The translations under genes and the position numbers were made by a program. Below the pieces are notes generated by a model that saw only the letters and a program-made list of their open reading frames with translations, was not told where the DNA came from and ran no database searches. From Pantoea vagans (GTDB lineage Bacteria; Pseudomonadota; Gammaproteobacteria; Enterobacterales; Enterobacteriaceae), in NCBI RefSeq assembly GCF_004792415.1, contig NZ_CP038853.1, forward strand, positions 2,976,001 to 3,040,000: a stretch of 64,000 nt of DNA, written 5' to 3'. Shown one piece after another: positions 32,240-42,330 of the stretch. How positions within the stretch are numbered: position 1 is the stretch's first letter; the number at the start of each line of letters is the position of its first letter.

Positions 32240-33625
32240 TTATTTTCGACGCCAGCTGGAGCCCTGTGGTCCATCCTCGACGATGACACCCAGCGCGTTA
32301 AGCTTGTCGCGCGCGATGTCCGCTTCCGCCCAGGCTTTGGCGGCACGCGCATCGGCACGGGCTTTCACCCAATGCTCAATCTCAGCAACCTCTTCGTCAT
32401 TGACCTGCGCGCCACTTTGCAGGAACAGCTCAGGATCCTGCTGCAGGATGCCCAGCACGTTAGCCATCTCACGCAGCTTCGACGCCAGACCGTGCGCTGA
32501 CGCGCCATCTTCGCTTTTCAGGCGGTTAACTTCACGCGCCATATCGAACAGCACCGAGTAGGCTTCCGGGGTGTTGAAATCATCGTCCATCGCGCTGCGG
32601 AAACGCGCTTCAAACGCTTCGCCGCCGCTTGCTGGCACGCTGCTGTCGGTGTGACGCAGCGCGGTATAAAGACGCTCCAGCGCCGCACGCGCCTGGTTCA
32701 GGTTATCTTCGCCATAGTTAAGCTGGCTGCGATAGTGACCAGACATCAGGAAATAACGCACCGTTTCCGCATCATAGTGTTGCAGCACGTCTCGCACGGT
32801 GAAGAAGTTGCCGAGCGATTTAGACATCTTTTCGCGGTCAACCATCACCATGCCGGAGTGCATCCAGTAGTTAACGTAAGGACCGTCATGAGCGCAGCTC
32901 GACTGGGCGATTTCGTTTTCATGGTGCGGGAACATCAGGTCTGAACCGCCGCCGTGGATGTCGAAATGGGTGCCCAGCTGTTTGCAGTTCATCGCCGAGC
33001 ACTCGATGTGCCAGCCAGGACGACCGTTGCCCCACGGCGATGACCAGGCAGGCTCATCCGCTTTGGACATTTTCCACAGCACGAAGTCCATCGGATTGCG
33101 CTTCACGTCCGCGACTTCAACGCGTGCGCCTGCCTGCAGCTGCTCCAGATCCTGACGCGACAGCGCGCCATAATCGGTGTCGCTCAGCACATCGAACATC
33201 ACGTCGCCATTGTCCGCCACATAAGCGTGATTGCGGGCGATCAGCGTCTGCACCAGCTCAATGATTTCAGCAATGTGGCGGGTGGCTCGCGGCTCCTCAT
33301 CAGGTGGCAGGATCCCCAGCGCAGCGAAGTCGTTGTGCATCTCGCCAATCATACGGTTGGTCAGCGTTTCGATGCTCTCACCGTTTTCATTGGCGCGTTT
33401 GATGATTTTGTCATCAATGTCGGTGATATTACGTACATAGTTAAGCTGATAACCGAGGTAACGCAGGTAGCGCGCCACCACGTCAAACGCCACGAACGTC
33501 CGCCCATGACCAATGTGACAGAGGTCATACACCGTGATGCCGCAAACATACATCCCGATTTTACCGGCATGAATGGGTTTGAATTCCTCTTTCTGTCGAC
33601 TCAGGGTGTTATAAATCTTAAGCAT
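32240..33625 (-). CDS. cysS: Cysteinyl-tRNA synthetase
   Basis: 461 residues from [12 protein letters not shown] at 33625, equal to E. coli CysS; the frame extends upstream without homology. It charges tRNA-Cys with cysteine. Class I motifs: CHIGHGRTF (HIGH, near 35) and the KMSKS loop in [12 protein letters not shown] (near 265-270). The zinc ligands that select cysteine are Cys28 (VCGITVYD), Cys209, His234 and Glu238 ([14 protein letters not shown]). Essential, cytosolic, single-copy gene. It is divergent from ppiB. Confidence 0.97.
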   Translation of the reverse strand: MLKIYNTLSRQKEEFKPIHAGKIGMYVCGITVYDLCHIGHGRTFVAFDVVARYLRYLGYQLNYVRNITDIDDKIIKRANENGESIETLTNRMIGEMHNDFAALGILPPDEEPRATRHIAEIIELVQTLIARNHAYVADNGDVMFDVLSDTDYGALSRQDLEQLQAGARVEVADVKRNPMDFVLWKMSKADEPAWSSPWGNGRPGWHIECSAMNCKQLGTHFDIHGGGSDLMFPHHENEIAQSSCAHDGPYVNYWMHSGMVMVDREKMSKSLGNFFTVRDVLQHYDAETVRYFLMSGHYRSQLNYGEDNLNQARAALERLYTALRHTDSSVPASGGEAFEARFRSAMDDDFNTPEAYSVLFDMAREVNRLKSEDGASAHGLASKLREMANVLGILQQDPELFLQSGAQVNDEEVAEIEHWVKARADARAAKAWAEADIARDKLNALGVIVEDGPQGSSWRRK

Positions 33626-33837
33626 TGAACGGTTCCGTTTTCGCGTGTGGTTGGCTTTTTTAAGTATCCAGACATTGTGCCGTATTTTTATCGCTCGCGC
33701 GACGCAAAGCAAGCCAACTGCGCCGTGCTGCTGACGCGTCATTGGAAATTATGATATAAGAACGGTCGACTAAAAGGGGTACGCCAGTTAACAGCGCGAT
33801 CCCGGCAACTGATCACAACCTTTACAGGACAACAAAA

Positions 33838-34332
33838 ATGGTAACTTTCCAGACGAACCATGGCGATATCGTAATCAAAACTTTCGATGATAAAGCGCCG
33901 GCAACCGTACAGAACTTCCTGGATTACTGCCGTGAAGGTTTTTACGACAACACCATTTTCCACCGTGTTATCAACGGCTTTATGATTCAGGGCGGCGGCT
34001 TCGAGCCGGGCATGAAGCAGAAAGCGACCAAAGATGAAATCCAGAACGAAGCGAACAACGGTCTGAAAAACACCAAAGGTACGCTGGCAATGGCACGTAC
34101 CTCTGCGCCGCACTCTGCGACCGCACAGTTCTTCATCAACGTGGCTGACAATGACTTCCTGAACTTCCGTGACGAAAGCGTTCAGGGCTGGGGCTACTGC
34201 GTATTCGCAGAAGTGGTTGAAGGCATGGACGTGGTCGAGAAGATCAAAGCCGTTTCTACCGGCCGCAGCGGCATGCACCAGGATGTGCCAAAAGATGACG
34301 TCGTGATCCAGAAAGTGACCGTTAGCGAGTAA
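33838..34332 (+). CDS. ppiB: Cytosolic peptidyl-prolyl cis-trans isomerase B
   Basis: 164-residue cyclophilin without signal peptide. Catalytic residues stand in [16 protein letters not shown] (Arg of FHRV) and [34 protein letters not shown] is the conserved core. It accelerates proline isomerisation in folding. The stop codon overlaps the lpxH ATG by one base (TAATG), so the two are cotranslated, as in E. coli. Confidence 0.97.
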   Translation: MVTFQTNHGDIVIKTFDDKAPATVQNFLDYCREGFYDNTIFHRVINGFMIQGGGFEPGMKQKATKDEIQNEANNGLKNTKGTLAMARTSAPHSATAQFFINVADNDFLNFRDESVQGWGYCVFAEVVEGMDVVEKIKAVSTGRSGMHQDVPKDDVVIQKVTVSE

Positions 34333-35048
34333 TGTCCCGCACGCTGTTTATCGCAGATCTCCATCTGTGTCAGGAAGAACCGGCGATTACCGCCGGTTTT
34401 CTGCATTTTTTACAACGCGAAGCGCCCCACTGCGACGCGCTCTATATTCTCGGCGATCTGTTTGAAGCCTGGATTGGCGACGACGATCCTAATCCGCTGC
34501 ATCAGCAGATTGCCCGTGCCCTGCGCGCCCTGCCGGTTCCGGTTTACTTTATCCATGGCAACCGCGACTTCCTGATTGGCCGACGCTTTGCGCGCGCCAG
34601 CGGCATGACGCTGCTGCCGGAAGAACAGGTACTGACGCTCTACGGCCATCGGCTGCTGATCATGCACGGCGATACGCTCTGCACGGACGATGCGGGTTAT
34701 CTGCGCTTTCGTGCCAAAGTGCATAATCCGTGGATTCAGCGACTGTTCCTGGCGCTGCCGTTGTGGATACGCAAACGCATCGCCGCCCGGATGCGCGCCG
34801 ACAGCAAACAGGCCAACCAGCATAAATCCCAGACCATTATGGATGTGAATCAGGATGCCGTGGCCGCCACGATGCTGCGCCAGCAGGTGCCGCTGCTGAT
34901 CCACGGCCACACCCATCGCCCGGCAATCCATACGCTGAGCTTAAAAGGTGAAACGGCGCAACGCGCGGTGCTGGGTGCCTGGCACAGCCGGGGTTCCATG
35001 ATTCAGCTCGACGCCAGCGGCATTCAGCTTATCCATTTCGACTTCTGA
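34332..35048 (+). CDS. lpxH: UDP-2,3-diacylglucosamine diphosphatase LpxH
   Basis: 238 residues. It hydrolyses UDP-2,3-diacylglucosamine to lipid X, the fourth step of lipid A synthesis, at the inner membrane. The metallophosphoesterase motifs are IADLHLC (residues 5-11), [12 protein letters not shown] (about 40), HGNRDFLIG (about 78), MHGDTLC (about 112) and HGHTHRPA (about 195). They supply the two-Mn site. The start overlaps ppiB. Confidence 0.97.
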   Translation: MSRTLFIADLHLCQEEPAITAGFLHFLQREAPHCDALYILGDLFEAWIGDDDPNPLHQQIARALRALPVPVYFIHGNRDFLIGRRFARASGMTLLPEEQVLTLYGHRLLIMHGDTLCTDDAGYLRFRAKVHNPWIQRLFLALPLWIRKRIAARMRADSKQANQHKSQTIMDVNQDAVAATMLRQQVPLLIHGHTHRPAIHTLSLKGETAQRAVLGAWHSRGSMIQLDASGIQLIHFDF

Positions 35049-35077
35049 TCGCCGGTTAAATCCACGACATCTGGCCG

Positions 35078-35093
35078 ACGCAACCGTTTTCCT
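35078..35093 (+). promoter_or_regulatory. PurR operator of purEK
   Basis: ACGCAACCGTTTTCCT matches the PurR consensus at all but one position and is identical to the E. coli purE operator as I recall it. It overlaps the -35 region; TATTCT at 35110-35115 is the likely -10. Confidence 0.9.
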
Positions 35094-35178
35094 TGCGTCG
35101 TTGTCATGCTATTCTCGGTGCCCTTCAAAACCTGTCCGCCCGGCCAGGTCTGTTTGTTTATTCACAGGAGTTGACCGC

Positions 35179-35685
35179 ATGTCATCCAACGCCCCGGCCC
35201 GCATCGCCATTGTTATGGGTTCCAGAAGTGACTGGGCCACCATGCAGTTCGCCGCTGAAATCCTCACCAGCCTGGACGTCCCTTTTCATGTTGAAGTGGT
35301 CTCTGCGCACCGCACCCCGGATAAACTGTTCAGCTTCGCCGAAACAGCAGCGGACAACGGTTTGCAGGTGATTATTGCTGGCGCAGGTGGCGCGGCGCAT
35401 CTGCCGGGAATGCTGGCAGCAAAAACCCTGGTGCCGGTGCTGGGTGTGCCGGTTCAGAGCGCAGCCCTGAGCGGCGTCGATAGCCTCTATTCGATTGTGC
35501 AGATGCCGCGCGGTATTCCGGTCGGCACGCTGGCGATTGGCAAGGCGGGCGCAGCCAATGCCGCCCTGCTGGCCGCGCAGATTCTGGCGCTGCATGACAG
35601 TGCGCTGGCATCCCGCCTGAATACCTGGCGTCAGACTCAGACCGATGAGGTGCTGAACCATCCCGATCCGCGGGTGGATGCATGA
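35179..35685 (+). CDS. purE: N5-carboxyaminoimidazole ribonucleotide mutase PurE
   Basis: 168 residues (E. coli 169). It rearranges N5-CAIR to CAIR in purine synthesis. I start it at the ATG at 35179 after CAGGAG; the frame is open earlier but that part lies upstream of the promoter. Motifs: [11 protein letters not shown] (phosphate loop, residues about 12-22), [10 protein letters not shown] (His near 45) and [14 protein letters not shown]. The purE stop overlaps the purK ATG by four bases (ATGA). Confidence 0.97.
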   Translation: MSSNAPARIAIVMGSRSDWATMQFAAEILTSLDVPFHVEVVSAHRTPDKLFSFAETAADNGLQVIIAGAGGAAHLPGMLAAKTLVPVLGVPVQSAALSGVDSLYSIVQMPRGIPVGTLAIGKAGAANAALLAAQILALHDSALASRLNTWRQTQTDEVLNHPDPRVDA

Positions 35686-36746
35686 AGCCGGTCTGCGTAC
35701 TGGGCAACGGCCAGTTAGGCCGTATGCTGCGCCAGGCGGGTGAGCCACTGGGCATCGCGGTCTATCCGGTAGGCCTGGACGCCGATCCTGCCGCCCTGCC
35801 GATCGCTGACAGCGTGATCACCGCCGAAATTGAACGCTGGCCGGAAACGGCGCTGACGCGTGAGCTGGCGAGTCATCCGGCTTTTGTGAACCGTGATATT
35901 TTCCCACGTCTGGCCGATCGCCTCACGCAGAAACAGCTGCTGGATCAGCTGGGGCTTGCCACGGCACCGTGGCAGTTGCTGGCGGATAAAAGCGAATGGC
36001 CAGCGGTGTTTGATTCACTAGGCGAGCTGGCGATTGTGAAAAGCCGCACCGGTGGTTACGACGGGCGGGGTCAGTGGCGTCTGCGTGCTGATGAAACGCA
36101 CCAGCTGCCGGATGCGTGTTATGGCGAATGCATCGTTGAGCAGGGCATTAACTTTTCCGGTGAAGTGTCCCTGGTAGGCGCGCGCGGTCACGATGGCTCG
36201 GTGGTGTTCTATCCGCTGACGCATAACCTGCATCAGGACGGCATTCTGCGTACCAGCGTGGCACTGCCGCAGGCGGATCAGGCACAGCAGCAGCAGGCCG
36301 AAGCGATGCTGAGCGCAATCATGCAGGCGCTGAATTACGTGGGCGTGATGGCGATGGAGTGTTTTGTGACGCCAGCCGGACTGTTGATCAATGAGCTGGC
36401 ACCGCGTGTGCACAACAGTGGTCACTGGACGCAGAACGGTGCGTCGATCAGCCAGTTTGAGCTGCATCTGCGCGCCATTCTGGGCCTGGCCTTACCGCAG
36501 CCGGTGGTGTTTGCGCCGTCGGTAATGGTGAATCTGATTGGCACCACCGTGAATCTCAGCTGGCTGCAGCAGTCGCTGGTGCATCTGCACTGGTATGAGA
36601 AAGAGGTGCGTCCAGGTCGTAAAGTGGGCCACCTCAATCTGACCGACAGCGATGCAGAGCGGCTGAAAGCGGCGCTGAATGCGCTGGTGCCTCAGCTACC
36701 GGCAGAGTACGCCAGCGGCATCGCCTGGGCCGTTGAAAAGCTGTAG
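35682..36746 (+). CDS. purK: 5-(carboxyamino)imidazole ribonucleotide synthase PurK
   Basis: 354 residues (E. coli 355), ATP-grasp enzyme that carboxylates AIR to N5-CAIR, the substrate of PurE. Motifs: [19 protein letters not shown] at the N-terminus, [14 protein letters not shown] in the ATP-binding lid (about 117-130), and the metal-site region [13 protein letters not shown] (about 232-244). Last gene of the PurR-controlled operon; two hairpins follow. Confidence 0.97.
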   Translation: MKPVCVLGNGQLGRMLRQAGEPLGIAVYPVGLDADPAALPIADSVITAEIERWPETALTRELASHPAFVNRDIFPRLADRLTQKQLLDQLGLATAPWQLLADKSEWPAVFDSLGELAIVKSRTGGYDGRGQWRLRADETHQLPDACYGECIVEQGINFSGEVSLVGARGHDGSVVFYPLTHNLHQDGILRTSVALPQADQAQQQQAEAMLSAIMQALNYVGVMAMECFVTPAGLLINELAPRVHNSGHWTQNGASISQFELHLRAILGLALPQPVVFAPSVMVNLIGTTVNLSWLQQSLVHLHWYEKEVRPGRKVGHLNLTDSDAERLKAALNALVPQLPAEYASGIAWAVEKL

Positions 36747-36754
36747 TTTCCCGT

Positions 36755-36823
36755 AACCCGTTACCCGATTGCGGGTAACGGGTGCGTCTGGATAAAGGTC
36801 AAAGGCGGCTTCGTGCCGCCTTA
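36755..36823. terminator. Two hairpins between purK and ybbP
   Basis: First ACCCGTTACCCG with CGGGTAACGGGT (36756-36783), then AAGGCGGC, loop TTCG, GCCGCCTT (36802-36822) with T-rich bases on both strands. The second looks like a bidirectional terminator for these convergent genes. Confidence 0.75.
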
Positions 36824-36836
36824 TTTCAGCCCTGCC

Positions 36837-39254
36837 TTATGCCGCATCAAACTTCCTGAAAAGCGCCTTCCCTTTCAGTAACCGGACTCCCAGCCAGCCG
36901 CCACACAGCGACAGCAGCAGCGCGCCACACAACGGCAATGCCAGCCACAGGGTCCAGTCCGGCTGCCATGGGAAGTCGAAAATCTTCGTCTGTAATCCCC
37001 ACAGCGCGGCTTCTGCCCCCATCGCCGCCGCCACGCCAGAGACCACGCCGAGCAGCGCGAACTCACACCACAGCGTCGTGCGCAGCAGTCGTTTCCCCGC
37101 ACCCAGCGTGCGATAGACCACCAGCTCCTGCCGACGCTGGCGCATTCCGACCTGAATCTGCGCCAGCAGCAGCAGCACACCGCAGGCGGTGACCAGCACC
37201 ACCATGATCTCCAGCGCCCGGCTGACCTGCGTCAGTACCTGACCGATCTGCCGCATAATGCTGCCGATATCCAGCAGACTCAGCGTCGGAAAGGCGCGGT
37301 TCAGCTGCGCCAGCAGAGCAGGATTCGCCTCCATGTGGAAGCTGGTGAGCCAGGTCTGCGGCTGGCTGTCGAGCGCACCTGGCGGGAAGATAAAGAAGAA
37401 GTTCGGCTTCAGGCTTTCCCAGTCCACTTTACGCAGGCTGGTGATACGGGCGCTGAACGTCTGCGTATCACCGTCGAACGTCAGGGTATCGCCGAGCTTC
37501 AGCCCCAGCCGATCCGCCAGCTCCACTTCCATCGACACTTCACCCGCTTTTGGCGGCCAGTTGCCTGCCACCAGCGGATTGTGATCCGGGCGATCGGCCA
37601 GCGCCGTCAGGTTAAGCTCGCGGTTAAGGGCATTATCCAGTTTCGGATCGGCCGGTTTGCCGTTGAGTTCGCTAAGCCGCACCCGCGCAATCGGATAAAA
37701 GGTTTCGGGCTTGATCTGGTGCGCTTGCAGGAAATCACGCACCTGCGGCACCTGATCCGCCGTCATGTTGAGCAGGAAGAAGTTCGGGCTATCTGCCGGT
37801 AACTGCTGCTGCCAGCGATCCAGCAGATCGCCGCGCATCACCAGCAGCAGCGCCAGCAGCATAAACGACAGCGAAAAGGCCGCGAGCTGGCTCAGCGTCA
37901 TCCCGGGCTGGCGCAGCAGCCGGTTGATCGCCAGTCGCAGTGCCAGATTGTGTACCACCAGCCGACGCAGCAGCAGCAGGGTTCCCCAGCCGAGTAACGC
38001 CAGTAATCCCGCCAGCACCACCACACCCGCCAGCAGCGCCCAGAGCATTTTACTGCCGCCGACCAGCAGCGCTAACAGCGCCACCACCACCACGAGCATT
38101 ACCGGAATATAAAATTTCAGCGGCCAGAGATTTGCCACCGCATCGCGCCGCAGCACCCGCAGTGGCTGGGTTGCCAGCAGCAGACGATAGGGACGCAGGC
38201 CCACCAGCAGCGAAATCACAAACAGTGAACCCACCGCCCAAATCCACGGCCAGACGCTGGCCGCCGGTAAGCTGGCAGGCAACACCGGTTTCAGCATCGT
38301 CATCAGAATCGCTTCCACGCCCTGCCCCACAACGCTTCCGGCAATCGCCGCCAGCAGCAGCACCGCCAGCCACTGGCCGATGATCAACCGCTGCAACGCG
38401 CCCTGCGTCGCGCCCAGGGTTTTCAGCACCGCCACCAGATCGTAGCGGCTGCGGCAATAGTGGCTCATGGCAACCGCCACAGCCGCAATCGCCAGCATCA
38501 GCGTCAGTAAGGCCGAGAGCAGCAGGAATTGCTGCGCGCGCTGCATCGAACGGCCCAGCGCATCTTCTGAGTTATCTACGCTGATCCAGCGCTGATCCGC
38601 CTTCAGCTGTGGTTGAATCCAGCGGTCATAGCGGGTCAGCTGCTCAGGATTGCCGGAAAATTTATAGCGCCAGGTGATGCGACTGCCGGGCTGAATCGCA
38701 CCGGTTCTGGCGGCATCCGCCAGATTGATCAGCAGACGCGGGGCCATCTCAAACGGGTTAAAGCCGCCATCCGGCTCCTGAATCACCTCACCGCTGATGC
38801 GCAGCTGGGTATCCCCCACTTCCAGCATGTCGCCCACTTTCAGATTCAGCAGCGCCATCAGGCGCGGGGCTGCCAGCGCGGTGCCTGCCTGGGGCCGCAG
38901 CCCCGGCGGCTGCGTCTGCAACGTGCCAAACATCGGGTAGCGGTCATCCACCGCTTTGACGGAGGCGAGCTGCGGTGACTGATCCGCAAAGGTCATGGTC
39001 ATAAACGTGAGCTGAGAACTGACCGTCAGGCCGGTTTCCCGCGCCTTTTCCAGCCAGGCTTCGGGCGCAGCATCGGTGCTGCGCAGCGTGCGGTCACCGG
39101 CCATAAAGTCACGGCTCTGCTGATTCAGCCCTTTTTCCATGCGATCGCTGATCGACCCCAGCGCCAGTACGCAGGCCACCGCCAGCGTCAGGGCCAGCCA
39201 GACAATCAGCAGCGAGGGCGAACGCCACTCGCGCCAGAACCAGCGCCAGATCAT
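36837..39254 (-). CDS. ybbP: FtsX-like ABC transporter permease YbbP
   Basis: 805 residues, close to E. coli YbbP (804). The start MIWRWFWREWRSPSLLI at 39254 overlaps the ybbA stop (ATGA), which fixes it over an ATG four codons upstream. Topology: one N-terminal helix, a large periplasmic domain, FtsX domain near 250-370, a second membrane block and periplasmic domain, then FtsX domain 2 near 680-800. It is the permease half of the YbbA-YbbP exporter of the MacB/LolCDE type, thought to act on lipids or envelope compounds; the substrate is not known. Confidence 0.93.
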   Translation of the reverse strand: MIWRWFWREWRSPSLLIVWLALTLAVACVLALGSISDRMEKGLNQQSRDFMAGDRTLRSTDAAPEAWLEKARETGLTVSSQLTFMTMTFADQSPQLASVKAVDDRYPMFGTLQTQPPGLRPQAGTALAAPRLMALLNLKVGDMLEVGDTQLRISGEVIQEPDGGFNPFEMAPRLLINLADAARTGAIQPGSRITWRYKFSGNPEQLTRYDRWIQPQLKADQRWISVDNSEDALGRSMQRAQQFLLLSALLTLMLAIAAVAVAMSHYCRSRYDLVAVLKTLGATQGALQRLIIGQWLAVLLLAAIAGSVVGQGVEAILMTMLKPVLPASLPAASVWPWIWAVGSLFVISLLVGLRPYRLLLATQPLRVLRRDAVANLWPLKFYIPVMLVVVVALLALLVGGSKMLWALLAGVVVLAGLLALLGWGTLLLLRRLVVHNLALRLAINRLLRQPGMTLSQLAAFSLSFMLLALLLVMRGDLLDRWQQQLPADSPNFFLLNMTADQVPQVRDFLQAHQIKPETFYPIARVRLSELNGKPADPKLDNALNRELNLTALADRPDHNPLVAGNWPPKAGEVSMEVELADRLGLKLGDTLTFDGDTQTFSARITSLRKVDWESLKPNFFFIFPPGALDSQPQTWLTSFHMEANPALLAQLNRAFPTLSLLDIGSIMRQIGQVLTQVSRALEIMVVLVTACGVLLLLAQIQVGMRQRRQELVVYRTLGAGKRLLRTTLWCEFALLGVVSGVAAAMGAEAALWGLQTKIFDFPWQPDWTLWLALPLCGALLLSLCGGWLGVRLLKGKALFRKFDAA

Positions 39255-39937
39255 TGCTCCTCCCATAATTTACCGTCGCGCAGCCGCAGACGACGATCGC
39301 AGCGCGCCGCCAGTTGCTCGTCATGCGTCACCAGAATCAGCGTGGTGGCGAAGTCGCGATTAAGGGAAAAGAGCAAATCGGCGATGCGATCACCGGTTTT
39401 ACGATCGAGGTTGCCGGTCGGCTCATCGGCAAACAGCAGCCCCGGACGACCACTGAAGGCGCGGGCCAGCGCGACACGCTGCTGTTCGCCGCCTGACAGC
39501 TGAGCGGGCAGATGATGCAGACGTTCACCCAGCCCGAGCAGCGTCAAAAGTTCCCGTGCCTGTTCGCGGCTCTGGCGGTCGCTGTCGCCGCGCAGGAGTG
39601 ATGGCAGCTGGACGTTCTCCTGCGCATTCAGGGTCGGCACCAGCATGAATGACTGAAACACAAAGCCGACCTGCCGGGCACGCAGGGCCGCACGCTGCTC
39701 TTCGTTCATCTGGTGCAGCGGCTGCCCCAGCAGATGAACTTCGCCGCTGCTGCCATCGTCCAGCCCGGCCAGAATGCCCAGCAGGGTTGACTTGCCGGAG
39801 CCGGACTCGCCAATCAGCGCAATGGTCTCAGCTGGTTTGACAACCAACTCAACTCCGGTGAGGATGGTTAACTGATGCTCTCCCTGACCGACGGACTTAG
39901 TAAGATGATGAACTTCAACAATGTTTTCCGCTGGCAT
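39251..39937 (-). CDS. ybbA: ABC transporter ATPase YbbA
   Basis: 228 residues. Walker A GESGSGKSTLLG near 44, Q-loop FVFQSFMLVPTLN, signature LSGGEQQRVALARAF near 145, Walker B LLFADEPTGNLD near 168 and switch VTHDEQLA. It matches E. coli YbbA from its first residues (MPAENIVEVHHLTKSVGQGE). It powers YbbP, whose gene overlaps its stop. Its start region overlaps the divergent tesA start by about 33 bases, as in E. coli. Confidence 0.95.
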   Translation of the reverse strand: MPAENIVEVHHLTKSVGQGEHQLTILTGVELVVKPAETIALIGESGSGKSTLLGILAGLDDGSSGEVHLLGQPLHQMNEEQRAALRARQVGFVFQSFMLVPTLNAQENVQLPSLLRGDSDRQSREQARELLTLLGLGERLHHLPAQLSGGEQQRVALARAFSGRPGLLFADEPTGNLDRKTGDRIADLLFSLNRDFATTLILVTHDEQLAARCDRRLRLRDGKLWEEQ

Positions 39938-40531
39938 TATCCCTTCCTGTTATTGATTCTTCTGATGGTGTCGCGTCTTGCTGCTGCAGATACCCTGATG
40001 GTGCTGGGCGACAGCCTGAGTGCAGGCTATCGTATGTCTGCCACGGCGGCCTGGCCCAGCCTGCTCGATAAGCAGTGGCAGCAAAAACCGAAAGTGGTCA
40101 ACGCCAGCATCAGCGGCGATACTGCCGCACAGGGACTGGCGCGTCTGCCTGCGCTATTAAAACAGCATCAGCCGCAATGGGTGTTAATCGAACTGGGCGG
40201 TAACGATGGTCTGCGCGGTTTTCCGCCAGATGCTATCGCGCAGAATCTGAGTAAAGTCATTGACGATATCAAAGCCGCCAATGCTAAGCCGCTGCTGATG
40301 CAGATCCGCCTGCCCGCCAACTATGGCCGCCGCTACACCGAGGCGTTCAGCGGCATCTACCCTGGCCTGGCGCAGCAGCATGATATTCCTCTGGTGCCCT
40401 TTTTCATGGAGCAGGTCTATCTGAAGCCCGGGTGGATGCAGCAGGATGGCATTCATCCTAATCCTGATGCCCAGCCATTTATCGCCGGATTAATGGCAAA
40501 AGAACTGGCTCCCTTAGTTAAGCAGCCGTAG
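39905..40531 (+). CDS. tesA: Thioesterase/lysophospholipase/protease TesA (acyl-CoA thioesterase I)
   Basis: 208 residues (E. coli 208), SGNH hydrolase of the periplasm. The signal peptide is MMNFNNVFRWHYPFLLLILL, cleaved after AAA. The blocks are GDSLSAGY (nucleophile Ser), Gly in SISGDT, ELGGNDGLRG (Asn) and DGIHPN (Asp and His). It hydrolyses acyl-CoA thioesters and lysophospholipids. I start at 39905 by homology to MMNFNNVFRW; the SD is weak. The first 33 bases overlap the start of ybbA on the other strand. Confidence 0.94.
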   Translation: MMNFNNVFRWHYPFLLLILLMVSRLAAADTLMVLGDSLSAGYRMSATAAWPSLLDKQWQQKPKVVNASISGDTAAQGLARLPALLKQHQPQWVLIELGGNDGLRGFPPDAIAQNLSKVIDDIKAANAKPLLMQIRLPANYGRRYTEAFSGIYPGLAQQHDIPLVPFFMEQVYLKPGWMQQDGIHPNPDAQPFIAGLMAKELAPLVKQP

Positions 40532-40561
40532 CGCGCCTGGATGCGCAAAAAGGGTAAAGAA

Positions 40562-41335
40562 ATGCAAAAAACCATTCTGATTACAGGTTGTTCCAGCGGT
40601 ATTGGCCTGGTCGCCGCGCACGATCTGCTGGCGCGGGGTTATAAGGTGATCGCCGCCTGCCGAAAAGCCGACGATGTCGCCCGCATGAACACGCTGGGTT
40701 ATACGGGCATCCAGCTCGATCTCGACGATCCGCAGAGTGTCGATCGGGCAGCGGATGCGGTGCTCGCGCTCTGCGATAACCGTCTGGCCGCGCTATTCAA
40801 CAATGCCGGATTTGGTCTCTATGGCCCGCTGCATACGCTCTCGCGTCAGCAGCTGGAGAAGCAGTTTTCCAGCAACTTTTTCGGCGTCCATCAGCTGACG
40901 CTGCGGCTGTTACCTGCGCTGCAGGCCAGCGGTGATGGCCGCATTGTTAATACCAGCTCGGTGCTGGGACTGATCTCCACGCCTGGCCGGGGTGCTTATG
41001 CCGCCAGTAAATATGCGCTGGAAGCCTGGAGCGATGCGCTGCGGCTCGAAGTGCGCAATAGCGGCATCCGGGTCAGTCTGATTGAACCTGGCCCGATTGA
41101 GACCCGCTTTACCGATAATGTGACGCAGGGGGAACAGCATAACCCGGTGCGTAACCCGGGTATCGCGGCACGCTTTACCCTGCCAGCGGAAGCCATTCTG
41201 CCTAAACTTCGTCACGCACTCGAGAGTAAACATCCACGTTTGCGCTATCCGGTGACGCTGGTCGCACACGTAATGAGCCTGCTGAAACGGTTACTGCCAG
41301 GCTGGATGCTGGATCGCATTTTGCGCAGCCATTAA
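40562..41335 (+). CDS. ybbO: Short-chain dehydrogenase YbbO
   Basis: 257 residues from the ATG at 40562 (AGGGTAAAGAA before it). Classical [11 protein letters not shown] nucleotide loop at 9-16, NNAGFG at about 80, catalytic Ser in [13 protein letters not shown] (Tyr and Lys) at about 147-151. The C-terminal helix is basic and hydrophobic ([14 protein letters not shown]). E. coli YbbO is an NADP-dependent aldehyde reductase with broad substrates. It lies 30 bases after tesA and may share its transcript. Confidence 0.93.
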   Translation: MQKTILITGCSSGIGLVAAHDLLARGYKVIAACRKADDVARMNTLGYTGIQLDLDDPQSVDRAADAVLALCDNRLAALFNNAGFGLYGPLHTLSRQQLEKQFSSNFFGVHQLTLRLLPALQASGDGRIVNTSSVLGLISTPGRGAYAASKYALEAWSDALRLEVRNSGIRVSLIEPGPIETRFTDNVTQGEQHNPVRNPGIAARFTLPAEAILPKLRHALESKHPRLRYPVTLVAHVMSLLKRLLPGWMLDRILRSH

Positions 41336-41414
41336 TCAGCCATGCGCAATAGCGCTTGAAGCCGGGCCAGTTGGCCCCATATTCTTAGAACACTTTTTGC
41401 AAAGAGACTTATCC

Positions 41415-42272
41415 ATGTCACCACACGCTTCTATCATCGACATCAACGAATCTAACCTGCAGCAGACCCTTGAGCAGTCGATGCAGCTGCCGGTGCTGTT
41501 CTACTTCTGGTCTGAGCGCAGCCAGCACTGTCAGGAGCTGACACCTGTGCTGGAGCGTCTGGCGCAGGAGTACGCGGGTCAGTTTATTCTCGCAAAACTC
41601 GATTGTGACAAAGAGCAAAGGGTGGCGTCGCAGTTTGGTCTGCGTTCAATCCCGACCGTCTACCTGTTCCAGGATGGTCAGCCGGTTGATGGCTTCCAGG
41701 GACCGCAGCCGGAAGAGGCGATCCGTGCCCTGCTGGAAAAAGTGCTGCCGCGTGAAGAAGAGCTGAAAGCGCAGCAGGCGATGGCACTGATGCAGGAAGG
41801 TAAACCGCTGGAGGCGCTGCCGCTGTTAAAAGATGCATGGCAGCTGAGCAACCAGTCCAGTGAGATTGGTTTCCTGCTGGCAGACGTGCTGATTACCCTG
41901 AACCGCAGCGATGAAGCGGAGGCGGTGCTGAAAGTTGTCCCCCTGCAGGATCAGGATACCCGCTATCAGAGCCTGATGGCGCAGATCGATCTGCTGAAAC
42001 AGGCTGCGGATACGCCGGAGATTCAGCAGCTGCAATCCGAGCTGGAAGCGGACCCGACTAACGCCGGGCTGGCTGCTAAACTCTCGTTACAGCTGCATCA
42101 GGTGGGTCGTAATGAAGAAGCACTGGAACTGCTGTTCAGCTTCCTGAAATCCGATCTCAATGCCGCTGATGGCCAGGCGCGTAAAATGCTGCAGGAGATT
42201 CTGGCGGCGCTGGGAACCGGCGATGCACTGGCTGCGCGTTATCGTCGCCAGCTCTATTCCCTGCTGTACTAA
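41415..42272 (+). CDS. cnoX: Chaperedoxin CnoX (YbbN)
   Basis: 285 residues. The N-terminal thioredoxin-fold domain has SQHC in place of CGPC ([11 protein letters not shown], near 30), so it lacks thiol-disulphide exchange, as in E. coli Cno[17 protein letters not shown] is the cis-Pro region. TPR-like helices follow from about 115 to the end. CnoX binds proteins under oxidation (chlorine stress) and hands them to DnaK/GroEL. The start is at the ATG at 41415. A terminator hairpin follows the stop. Confidence 0.95.
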   Translation: MSPHASIIDINESNLQQTLEQSMQLPVLFYFWSERSQHCQELTPVLERLAQEYAGQFILAKLDCDKEQRVASQFGLRSIPTVYLFQDGQPVDGFQGPQPEEAIRALLEKVLPREEELKAQQAMALMQEGKPLEALPLLKDAWQLSNQSSEIGFLLADVLITLNRSDEAEAVLKVVPLQDQDTRYQSLMAQIDLLKQAADTPEIQQLQSELEADPTNAGLAAKLSLQLHQVGRNEEALELLFSFLKSDLNAADGQARKMLQEILAALGTGDALAARYRRQLYSLLY

Positions 42273-42284
42273 ACAGCACCACCA

Positions 42285-42312
42285 CGGGCCGAAGCGACTC
42301 GGCCCGTTAATC
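42285..42312 (+). terminator. Terminator after cnoX
   Basis: CGGGCCGA, loop AGCGAC, TCGGCCCG, then TTAATCT. Confidence 0.65.
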
Positions 42313-42330
42313 TGACAATGCGGAGGTTGT

